Shown: piece after piece, positions 15,469 through 25,744 of the stretch
Layout of the letters: each line of letters starts with the position of its first letter
Numbering within the stretch: position 1 is the first letter of the stretch
Assembly (NCBI GenBank): GCA_963755985.1
Contig: CAVWLO010000003.1
Span: forward strand, 434,001 to 498,000
From: DASXMT01 sp963755985
GTDB taxonomy: Bacteria; Actinomycetota; Acidimicrobiia; Acidimicrobiales; RAAP-2
Length of the DNA: 64,000 bases
Direction of reading: 5' to 3'
Notes under the pieces: model-generated
The model's database searches: none
Told to the model about the DNA's origin: nothing
Seen by the model: only the letters and a program-made list of their open reading frames with translations
Position numbers and translations under genes: made by a program

Positions 15469-17928
15469 GTGAATGCCGGGGACAGCGGTAGCGGTGCCGT
15501 CGACGCGCTCGTCGGGACGCCCGTGGTGGCGTCTCCCTCGCAGGGCCGGGGGCGGACGGTCCGGCCCTCGACGTACGTACCCGAGTCGGTCGACCTCCCC
15601 GAGACGCTCCGCTACCGGCTAAAGAACAAACTGCTCGGGCCGCCGCTCGCCTCCGAACGCCAGGTCTCCGAGCGCCTCGGCCGTCCCACCGCGCTGGCCG
15701 TGCTCTCCTCGGACGTCATCTCGTCGTCGGCCTACGCCACCGAGCAGATGCTCCTGCCCCTGGTACCGGTGATCGGCGTCGCCGCCTTCTCGCTGGTCGT
15801 CCCGGTGAGCCTGGTGGTGATCTTCGTCCTCGTCTTCGTGACCCTGTCCTACCTCGAGGTCGTGAAGGTCTACACCAAGGCGGGCGGGGCCTACGTGGTG
15901 TCCCGGGAGAACTTCGGCCTGAAGGTCGCACAGATCGCCGCCGTCAGCCTGCTCATCGACTACACCCTCACCGTGGCCGTGTCGGTGGCCGCCGGGGTGG
16001 CCGCGCTGACCTCGGTGTTCTCCGCCCTCAGCCCGTACACCACCTGGATCGCCATCGGCCTGGTCATCCTGCTCGCCTTCGGGAACCTGCGAGGCATCCG
16101 CGAGGCGGGGAAGGTCTTCGCCCTCCCGACCTACTTCTTCGTGGTCAACATGGCCATCCTCATCATCGTCGGTGCCTACAAGGAGATCCGGGGAACCCTC
16201 AGCGTGCACCCGATCACCGGCCACCCCGGTTCGGTGCCCATCGGGCACTCCGGGTCCGGAATCCTGCTCGGCGCCAGCGTGTTCATCGTCTTGAAGGCGT
16301 TCGCCTCGGGCGGATCGGCGCTGACTGGAACCGAGGCGATCTCGAACGGGGTCAGCGTGTTCCGGCGCCCCGAAGCCCGTAACGCCCGCATCACCATGGT
16401 CATGATGGCGTTGATCCTGGGGTCGTTGGTGCTGGGCGTGACCGTCCTGTCCGCGGTCACGCACCCCGTCCCCTACGTGTCGGGCACCCCCACGGTCCTG
16501 TCCCAGGTGGCCAAGTACGTCTACGGCCAGACCCCCGTGGGCAAGGTGTTCTACGTCCTCTTACAGGCAGGCACCATGTTGATCCTGGTGCTGGCGGCCA
16601 ACACCAGTTTCACCGGCTTCCCGTTCCTGGCCAGCTTTGCCGCCGAGGACTCGTACCTCCCCCGCCAGCTGACCAAACGCGGTCACCGCCTGGTCTTCTC
16701 CACCGGCATCCTGGTGCTCACCGCCGTGTCCATCCTCGTGTTGTTGGTCACCCAGGCCAAAGTGGACAAGCTGATCCCGCTCTACGCCGTCGGCGTGTTC
16801 ACCGGGTTCACCATGGCCGGCGCGGGCATGGCCAAGTACCACTTCACCCACCGAGAGGACCACTGGCGCCGGCGGCTGGCCATCAACGGGACCGCCTCGG
16901 TCCTCTCCCTCGTGGTCCTCGTCATCATCGCCCTTACCAAATTCGCCGAGGGCGCCTGGGTCGTGGTCATCATCCTGCCCCTGGGCGTGTTCGCTCTCCT
17001 CCGGCTCCACCGCCAGTACGCCGACGAGGCCGCGCAGCTCGAGGAGGGGGTGACCGCCGCGGTCGAGATGCCCGTGCTCGGCCGGCACGTGGTCATCGTC
17101 CTGGTCGACCGGCTCGACCTGGCCACGGCACGGGCCCTCCAGTACGCCCGCACGCTCCACCCCGACGACCTGTCGGCCGTCCACTTCGCCCTAGACAACC
17201 GGGTGTCGGAGACGTTGGAGTCCGAGTGGAGCCGGCTGGGCCTGACCCGGCTGCCGCTCGATGTCATCGAGTGCGAGGACCGGCGCCTGTCCCGGGCCAC
17301 CCTGGAGCTGGCGGCCGAGACGGTGGCCGACAACGAGACCGAGCTGACCATGCTGTTGCCCCGCCGGGGGTTCGCGGCCGGATGGCACCGGCTCCTCCAC
17401 GACGGCACCGCCGATCGGATCGCCGCCGGGGTCGGGCAGCTGGCCCACGTCACCGCCACCGTCGTGCCCTTCCAGCTGACCGGTGGGTGGCTCTCCCGCC
17501 GGCGGGAATGGCGGCGGGGGCGGGCCGGAGGAGTAGGGGTCGGGGGCGGCCGACCGGCCAAGCCGGTGGACAAGAGGGCGGACCGGAAGGCCAAGCCCTC
17601 CTTCGACGAGGCCGCCTTCGGGGACCGGGCCGCCGGGGCGATCCCCATCGGCCAGGCCGAGTGGCGCCAACGGGTCCGGGTGGCCGGGAGGATCCGCTCG
17701 GTCCGGGTCCAGCCTCGGGCCGGGACCTCCAACCTCGAGTGCGTGCTGGCCGACAGCAGTGGGAAGCTGCTGCTCGTCTTCCAGGGCCGGCGCCGGATCC
17801 CGGGAATCCAGCCCGGGGCCCGACTCCTGGTCGAGGGCATGGTCGGGGACTGGGGCCATCGACCGGCCATCTTGAACCCGGACTACGAACTGGTGGCCGG
17901 CCCGGAGGCCGACGACCGGCCCTCGTAG
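15469..17928 (+). CDS. APC-family permease (probable K+ transporter) fused to a C-terminal OB-fold domain
   Basis: About 819 aa. Residues 30-530 hold some 12 hydrophobic segments of the amino acid-polyamine-cation superfamily, beginning with the conserved LSSDVISSSAYATEQML, as in actinobacterial putative potassium transporters paired with TrkA proteins. A cytosolic region follows (about 530-700), then a linker rich in Arg, Gly and Lys. Residues 733-805 look like a small OB fold (VRVAGRIRSVRVQP, ECVLADSSGKLLLVFQGRR, RLLVEGMV). In Streptomyces the OB protein is a separate gene next to the permease, so this is a gene fusion. The start GTG 15469 is tentative; the frame is open much further upstream through the antisense trkA gene. 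Confidence 0.82.
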   Translation: MNAGDSGSGAVDALVGTPVVASPSQGRGRTVRPSTYVPESVDLPETLRYRLKNKLLGPPLASERQVSERLGRPTALAVLSSDVISSSAYATEQMLLPLVPVIGVAAFSLVVPVSLVVIFVLVFVTLSYLEVVKVYTKAGGAYVVSRENFGLKVAQIAAVSLLIDYTLTVAVSVAAGVAALTSVFSALSPYTTWIAIGLVILLAFGNLRGIREAGKVFALPTYFFVVNMAILIIVGAYKEIRGTLSVHPITGHPGSVPIGHSGSGILLGASVFIVLKAFASGGSALTGTEAISNGVSVFRRPEARNARITMVMMALILGSLVLGVTVLSAVTHPVPYVSGTPTVLSQVAKYVYGQTPVGKVFYVLLQAGTMLILVLAANTSFTGFPFLASFAAEDSYLPRQLTKRGHRLVFSTGILVLTAVSILVLLVTQAKVDKLIPLYAVGVFTGFTMAGAGMAKYHFTHREDHWRRRLAINGTASVLSLVVLVIIALTKFAEGAWVVVIILPLGVFALLRLHRQYADEAAQLEEGVTAAVEMPVLGRHVVIVLVDRLDLATARALQYARTLHPDDLSAVHFALDNRVSETLESEWSRLGLTRLPLDVIECEDRRLSRATLELAAETVADNETELTMLLPRRGFAAGWHRLLHDGTADRIAAGVGQLAHVTATVVPFQLTGGWLSRRREWRRGRAGGVGVGGGRPAKPVDKRADRKAKPSFDEAAFGDRAAGAIPIGQAEWRQRVRVAGRIRSVRVQPRAGTSNLECVLADSSGKLLLVFQGRRRIPGIQPGARLLVEGMVGDWGHRPAILNPDYELVAGPEADDRPS

Positions 17929-18168
17929 CCCCGAGCCCCTGGGAGCAGCGATACTCTTGCCGAACGTGCGGTTGATCGGTAAGTTGCCCCGCACTAGGGG
18001 GTCCACCACGATCTTTCGACGCATGCCGTCCAGGCCCGGGTCCGGGCGGACGGCTTCCCGTGTCGTTCGTCGTGCAGTGCACCGCCATGACCCGAAGTGG
18101 CCGTGTTCGGCCGCGTTCGGACCGATGTGGCCAGTCACGACGAGTAGGAAGCGAAGGGAGCAGCACCG

Positions 18169-20538
<2,370 letters not shown>

Positions 20539-20555
20539 GCTACAAGGCAGCCCGA

Positions 20556-20583
20556 AACCCCGGGGTCGGCCGGCCCCGGGGTT
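20556..20583 (+). terminator. intrinsic-type hairpin after hppA
   Basis: Ten-base arms AACCCCGGGG and CCCCGGGGTT are separated by 8 nt, 17 nt after the hppA stop. There is no T tract, as is common in high-GC actinobacteria. Confidence 0.6.
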
Positions 20584-20625
20584 GACAGCGGGAGACCGTG
20601 GCGTTCACCCTGTGTCGCGACAGCC

Positions 20626-23600
20626 ATGGCTACCACCGACCTCACAGACGACACTGCTGTACCCGACAACGGCGTGCCCGACAACGGCGCTGCGCCGACC
20701 CGGGCCCGCCCGGCCGCCCGGCGGGGGGCCTCGGGACGGAAGCCCCTGGTCATCGTGGAGTCCCCGGCCAAGGCCAAGACGATCGCCGGCCTGCTCGGCC
20801 CGGACTACGTGGTCGAGTCGTCCATCGGCCACATCCGTGATCTGCCCCGCCGGGCCGACGAGGTCCCGGCCGCCTACAAGGGGGAGGACTGGTCCCGGCT
20901 GGGCGTGGACGTCGACAACGGCTTCAAGCCGCTGTATGTGATCTCATCGGACAAGAAGTCCCAGGTGACCAAGCTGAAGCAGCTGGTGAAGCAGGCCAGC
21001 GAAGTCTACCTGGCCTCGGACGAGGACCGCGAGGGCGAGTCCATCGCCTGGCACCTCCTCGAGGTCCTGGCCCCGACGGTGCCGGTCAAGCGGATGGTCT
21101 TCCACGAGATCACCCGGGCGGCCATCGAGCGGGCGGTCGACGAGTGGCGCGATCTCGACCGCCGGCTGGTCGACGCCCAGGAGGCCCGACGGATCCTCGA
21201 CCGCCTCTACGGCTACGAGGTCTCTCCGGTGCTGTGGAAGAAGATCATGCCCCGCCTGTCGGCCGGGCGGGTCCAGAGCGTGGCCACCCGGATGGTGGTC
21301 GAGCGGGAACGAGCCCGCATGAAGTTCCGCTCGGCCTCCTGGTGGGGGCTCGACGGCCGGTTCGCCACCGAGGGCTCGTCGCCCGAGTCCGGGACGGCCC
21401 CGGCCTCGCTCGAGGCGTCCCTCGTCGCCGTCGACGGCACCCCGCTGGCCTCGGGGCGCGACTTCTCCGAGTTGGGCGAGCTCACGTCACCGGGCAGCGT
21501 CGTGGTCCTGAACGAGACCGAGGCCCGCGCCCTGGCCGCCGGCCTGGAGGACCGGCCCTTCGCCGTCACCTCGGTGACCGAGAAGCCGTTCCGGCGCTCG
21601 CCGGCTGCGCCCTTCATGACCTCCACCCTGCAACAGGACGCCGGGCGCAAGCTGCGGTTCAGCTCCCAGCGCGCCATGCAGATCGCCCAGCGCCTCTACG
21701 AGGGTGGATGGATCACCTACATGCGCACCGACTCGACCACGCTGTCGGACCAGGCCCTCACGGCGGCCCGCGCCCAGGCCGCCTCGCTCTACGGCTCCGA
21801 CTACGTCCCGGCCCAGCCCCGTCGCTACGAGCGCAAGGTGAAGAACGCCCAGGAGGCCCACGAGGCCATTCGCCCGGCCGGGGAGTCGTTCCGGACCCCG
21901 GACGAGGCGTCGAGGTCGCTCTCGGGTGACGAATTCCGCCTCTACGACCTCATCTGGAAGCGCACCGTCGCCTCCCAGATGGCCGACGCCACCGGGACCA
22001 GCGCCCAGATCCGACTGTCCGGGACCACCGAGGCCGGACAGGAGGCCGAGTTCTCGGCCAGCGGCACGGTCATCAGGTTCCCGGGGTTCCTCCGGGCCTA
22101 CGTCGAGGGCGAGGACGACCCGGATGCCGAGTTGGCCGACCGGGAGGTCCACCTCCCGGCGGTAGCCGTGGGCGACCCCCTTTCGGCCGAGTCGATCGAG
22201 GCGGGGTCCCATGCCACCCAGCCACCGGCCCGCTACACCGAGGCCTCGTTGGTCAAGGCCATGGAGGAGCTGGGCGTCGGCCGCCCCTCGACCTACGCCA
22301 GCGTGATCGCCACCGTGCTCGACCGGGGATACGTGTGGAAGAAGGGGACGGCGCTGGTGCCGTCGTTCACCGCCTTCGCTGTGGTCGGGCTGCTCGAGCG
22401 GTACTTCGGTGACCTGGTCGACTACGGCTTCACCGCGTCCATGGAGGACGATCTCGACGCCATCGCGTCGGGCGCGGCCGAGGCCCTCCCCTGGTTGACC
22501 CGCTTCTATTTCGGCTCGGGCGACGGGCAACCGAACGGGTCGGCGGGCAACGGGTCGGCCACCGGAAATGGTCCGGCGGCCGGGAACGGCTCGGCGAGCG
22601 GGAACGGGTCGGCCACCGGGAACGGTTCCGGCGGCGTGACCGAGGTGGAGCGGATGGGCCTCAAGCGCGAGGTGGCCACCTACCTCGGCGAGATCGACGC
22701 CCGGGAGATCAACTCCATCCCGCTCGGTGCCGGGGCTGACGGACAGGAGATCGTGGCCCGGGTGGGGCGCTACGGGCCCTACCTGCAGCGGGGCGACGAC
22801 CGGGTGTCCATCCCCGACGACCTGGCCCCCGACGAGCTGACCCCGGAGCGGGCCGAGTCACTCCTCGAGGCCCCATCCTCTGACCGGGTACTGGGTGATG
22901 ACCCCGAGACCGGGTTCCCCATCCGGGTGCGCGCCGGTCGTTTCGGCCCCTACATCCAGCTGGGCGAGATCGTCGACGGCGGCCCCAAGCCGAAGACGGC
23001 GTCGCTGTTCGCCTCCATGTCCCCGGCCACCGTCAGCTTGGAGGAAGCCCTCGAGCTGTTGAAGATCCCCCGGGTCGTCGGTGTCGACCCGGCCACCGAC
23101 GAGGAGATCGTGGCCCACAACGGCAAGTTCGGCCCGTACGTGAAAAAGGGGACCGACAGCCGGAGCCTGGTCAGCGAGCAACAGATCCTCACCATCACGA
23201 TGGAGGAGGCCCAGGCCCTCTTCGCCCAGCCGAAGACCCGGCGGGGCCGCGCCGCCGCCGGCCCCTTGCGCGAGATGGGGCCCGATCCCGACACCGGCTC
23301 CCCCATGGTGGTCAAGGACGGCCGGTTCGGCCCCTACGTGACCGACGGGACGACCAATGCCTCCCTGCGCAAGGGCGACGATGTCGAGGAGCTGACGGTG
23401 GAGCGGGCCGCCGAGCTGCTGGCTGAGCGCCGCGCCGCGGGGCCCTCGACGAGAAAGAAGGCCCCGGCCAAGAAGAAGGCGGCCAAGAAGACGGTCTCGG
23501 CCAAGAAGACGGCAACGGCTAAGAAGACGGCAACGGCCAAGAAGGCTCCGGCCAAGAGGACTGCGACCAAGACGACAGTGGCCAAGAAGACAGGGGCTGT

Positions 23601-23649
23601 GAAGAAGCCGGCGAGCACGGACTCCGGGGTAGCTGAAGATTCCCGATGA
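20626..23649 (+). CDS. topA: DNA topoisomerase I (type IA)
   Basis: A 1007-aa enzyme that relaxes negative supercoils. The Toprim domain begins with LVIVESPAKAKTI and carries SDEDREGE. The catalytic Tyr365 is in ITYMRTDST. The C-terminal part holds several TopoI repeat units (GRYGPYLQ, GRFGPYIQ, GKFGPYVK, GRFGPYV). Two low-complexity pieces stand out: a Gly/Asn/Ser-rich linker from about residue 632 to 670, built from repeated GNGSA-like units (22520-22635), and a Lys/Ala tail over the last 65 residues built from KKTATA-like repeats. Such basic tails drive processivity in actinobacterial TopA. The stop overlaps tmk by 4 nt (ATGA). Confidence 0.97.
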   Translation: MATTDLTDDTAVPDNGVPDNGAAPTRARPAARRGASGRKPLVIVESPAKAKTIAGLLGPDYVVESSIGHIRDLPRRADEVPAAYKGEDWSRLGVDVDNGFKPLYVISSDKKSQVTKLKQLVKQASEVYLASDEDREGESIAWHLLEVLAPTVPVKRMVFHEITRAAIERAVDEWRDLDRRLVDAQEARRILDRLYGYEVSPVLWKKIMPRLSAGRVQSVATRMVVERERARMKFRSASWWGLDGRFATEGSSPESGTAPASLEASLVAVDGTPLASGRDFSELGELTSPGSVVVLNETEARALAAGLEDRPFAVTSVTEKPFRRSPAAPFMTSTLQQDAGRKLRFSSQRAMQIAQRLYEGGWITYMRTDSTTLSDQALTAARAQAASLYGSDYVPAQPRRYERKVKNAQEAHEAIRPAGESFRTPDEASRSLSGDEFRLYDLIWKRTVASQMADATGTSAQIRLSGTTEAGQEAEFSASGTVIRFPGFLRAYVEGEDDPDAELADREVHLPAVAVGDPLSAESIEAGSHATQPPARYTEASLVKAMEELGVGRPSTYASVIATVLDRGYVWKKGTALVPSFTAFAVVGLLERYFGDLVDYGFTASMEDDLDAIASGAAEALPWLTRFYFGSGDGQPNGSAGNGSATGNGPAAGNGSASGNGSATGNGSGGVTEVERMGLKREVATYLGEIDAREINSIPLGAGADGQEIVARVGRYGPYLQRGDDRVSIPDDLAPDELTPERAESLLEAPSSDRVLGDDPETGFPIRVRAGRFGPYIQLGEIVDGGPKPKTASLFASMSPATVSLEEALELLKIPRVVGVDPATDEEIVAHNGKFGPYVKKGTDSRSLVSEQQILTITMEEAQALFAQPKTRRGRAAAGPLREMGPDPDTGSPMVVKDGRFGPYVTDGTTNASLRKGDDVEELTVERAAELLAERRAAGPSTRKKAPAKKKAAKKTVSAKKTATAKKTATAKKAPAKRTATKTTVAKKTGAVKKPASTDSGVAEDSR

Positions 23650-24266
23650 GCAACACGGGGCGCGGTCGCCTGATCGCCCTTGAGGGGATCGACGGGAGCG
23701 GCAAGTCCACCCAGGCGGCATTGCTGGCCGACCACCTCCATGCCCGGCTCACCTTCGAGCCGGGCGCCACCGAACTGGGAAGGGCCCTCCGCCAGCTCTT
23801 GTTGGATCCCGCCCTCCCCGATGTGGCGCCCCGGGCCGAGGCGCTACTGATGGCGGCCGACCGGGCCCAGCACACCGCCGAGGTCATCGAGCCGCTCCTG
23901 TCCGAGGGCATATCGGTGGTCACCGATCGCTTCACCGCATCGACCCTGGCCTATCAGGGCTTCGGCCGACGGCTCGACCTCGCCGCGCTGCGGGCCCTCA
24001 ACCAGTGGGCCACCGGCGGCATCTCCCCCGACGTGAACGTCCTCATCGACGTGCCCCTCGACGTGGCCCGCTCCCGGATGGAGCCCGCCCGGGCCGACCG
24101 GCTCGAGGGGTTGGGCGAGGCGTTCCAGTGCCGGGTGGGCGAGGGGTACCGGAAACTGGCCGAGGAGGATCCCGGTGCATGGGTGAGGATCGACGGCACC
24201 GGAGCCCCCGCGCTCGTGGCTGAACGGGTACAGAGGGCGGTCACCGAACGGCTGGACCATGTCTGA
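23646..24266 (+). CDS. tmk: thymidylate kinase
   Basis: A 206-aa kinase that converts dTMP to dTDP. The P-loop is GIDGSGKST, the DRx motif is DRFTASTLAYQG, and the LID-like region is rich in Arg (ARSRMEPARADRLEG). The gene overlaps topA by 4 nt and holB by 8 nt, forming a tight DNA-replication operon topA-tmk-holB seen across actinobacteria. Confidence 0.95.
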   Translation: MSNTGRGRLIALEGIDGSGKSTQAALLADHLHARLTFEPGATELGRALRQLLLDPALPDVAPRAEALLMAADRAQHTAEVIEPLLSEGISVVTDRFTASTLAYQGFGRRLDLAALRALNQWATGGISPDVNVLIDVPLDVARSRMEPARADRLEGLGEAFQCRVGEGYRKLAEEDPGAWVRIDGTGAPALVAERVQRAVTERLDHV

Positions 24267-25401
24267 TTTTTCTGGGTCTGATTTCTCTGAGTCTGATTTC
24301 TCGGAATCTGATTCCACTGGGTCTGAGCTGCCGGGACCCTCGCTCTACGAGGCCGTTGTCGGGCAGCCACGTGCCGTCAGCCAGCTCCGGATGGCGGCCC
24401 GACGGCCGGTCCATGCCTACCTGTTCCACGGGCCCCCCGGCTCGGGCAAGCGGGCCGCCGCCCGAGCCTTCGCCGCCTCGCTCCTCTGCCCCCGGGGAGG
24501 GTGCGGGGTGTGCAACGACTGCCGACGGGCCCTGGCCGGCACCCATCCCGACCTGGTGGCGATCGAGCGCACCGGTGCCTCCCTGGACGTCGACGGGGCC
24601 CGGACGATCGTCTCTCGCGCCCAGCGACGCCCGCTCGAGGCCAAGCGCCAGGTGCTCCTGGTCGCCGACGTCCACCTGGCCGAGAAGGCGGCGCCCGCCC
24701 TCTTGAAGACGGTGGAGGAGCCCCCACCGACCACGGTGTTCGTGTTGTTGGCCGACGACCTCCCGGCCGATCTGGCCACCATCGCCAGCCGCTGCGTGAA
24801 AGTTGAGTTCGACCCGGTCCCGGCCGGGGAGGTGTCCCGCTGGCTGGTGGAGCAAGGGGTGGCCGACGACCTCGCCCGTTCGGTGGCCGCAGTGTCGGGT
24901 GGCCGGCTCGACCGGGCTCGCCTCTTGGCCACCGATCGCGGGTTTGCCCACCGTCAAGAGCAGTGGCGCACCGTTCCCACCCGCCTCGACGGCACCGGAG
25001 CGACAGCTGCCATCGTGGCCGCCGAGCTCCTGGCCTCGGCCGAGGCGGCACTCGGGCCCCTTCAGGACCAACAGGCGGCGGAGCTGGCTTCACTGGCGAA
25101 ACGGGCCGAGTCGGTCGGGGGTCGTGGCGTGCCCGGTCGCAAGGACATCGACGACCGCCATCGCCGGGAGGCCCGTCGCTTCAGGACGGACGAGTTGCAC
25201 ATGGGTCTGGCCACGCTGGCCGGCACCTACCGGGACCGGTTGGTCGCCGGCAGCCACGGTGGTGCGGTCCCGGACGTACGGCGTGCGGCCCTGGCCGTGG
25301 ATGCCCTCGATCGGGCGGCCGAGGCGCTGGCCCGGAACCCCAACGAGGCACTGCTCCTCGAATCGCTCATGGTGACGCTGTCGGGCATGCAGGCACCGTG
25401 A
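24259..25401 (+). CDS. holB: DNA polymerase III delta' subunit with SDFSE-repeat N terminus
   Basis: A 380-aa clamp-loader subunit. After residue 25 the AAA+ fold is clear: VVGQPRAVSQL, Walker A HGPPGSGKR, the zinc module with four Cys (CPRGGCGVCNDC), and the SRC sensor (ASRCVKVEF). The first 20 residues are an unusual acidic repeat (SDFSG, SDFSE, SDFSE, SDSTG) encoded by a 15-bp tandem unit that is much richer in A+T than the surroundings. ATG 24259 overlaps tmk by 8 nt. If the repeat is not translated, no good internal start with a ribosome site is visible. Confidence 0.88.
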   Translation: MSDFSGSDFSESDFSESDSTGSELPGPSLYEAVVGQPRAVSQLRMAARRPVHAYLFHGPPGSGKRAAARAFAASLLCPRGGCGVCNDCRRALAGTHPDLVAIERTGASLDVDGARTIVSRAQRRPLEAKRQVLLVADVHLAEKAAPALLKTVEEPPPTTVFVLLADDLPADLATIASRCVKVEFDPVPAGEVSRWLVEQGVADDLARSVAAVSGGRLDRARLLATDRGFAHRQEQWRTVPTRLDGTGATAAIVAAELLASAEAALGPLQDQQAAELASLAKRAESVGGRGVPGRKDIDDRHRREARRFRTDELHMGLATLAGTYRDRLVAGSHGGAVPDVRRAALAVDALDRAAEALARNPNEALLLESLMVTLSGMQAP

Positions 25402-25502
25402 CGGGTTCGGCTCGCCGGTGGCGATCGACTGGGCGGTTGTCGTCTCAGCAGGCGGTGGCGCTTCGGGGCGACCGCCCCTGTTCGGATAGCCTGTCAGCTC
25501 CT

Positions 25503-25578
25503 GCCTGGGTAGCTCAGTCGGTAGAGCAACGCACTCGTAATGCGTAGGTCAGGAGTTCGATTCTCCTCCCAGGCTCCA
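25503..25578 (+). tRNA. tRNA-Thr (anticodon CGT), CCA encoded
   Basis: The cloverleaf is complete. Acceptor arm GCCTGGG pairs with CCCAGGC, the D arm contains AGCTCAGTCGGTAGAGC, the anticodon stem ACGCA/TGCGT holds loop CTCGTAA with anticodon CGT, and the T arm AGGAG-TTCGATT-CTCCT is perfect. Discriminator T is followed by CCA. It follows holB by about 100 nt. Its 3' half is repeated in diverged form at 36077-36114, which marks it as the likely integration target of the island to its right. Confidence 0.97.
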
Positions 25579-25744
25579 CGTTTCCGGCCCGACCTGGTGG
25601 GTCAGACATTTTGTCAACGTCACCCTGCGCAGTACGGTTTCTCCATGCTGCTCGTCGCACCGATGATCCCGAGGGCTCACGGGGACGTCCGATGACAGGG
25701 GTTGAGCTCCTGGAGGATCGCCGGACCGTGGATGGGACGTCGCC

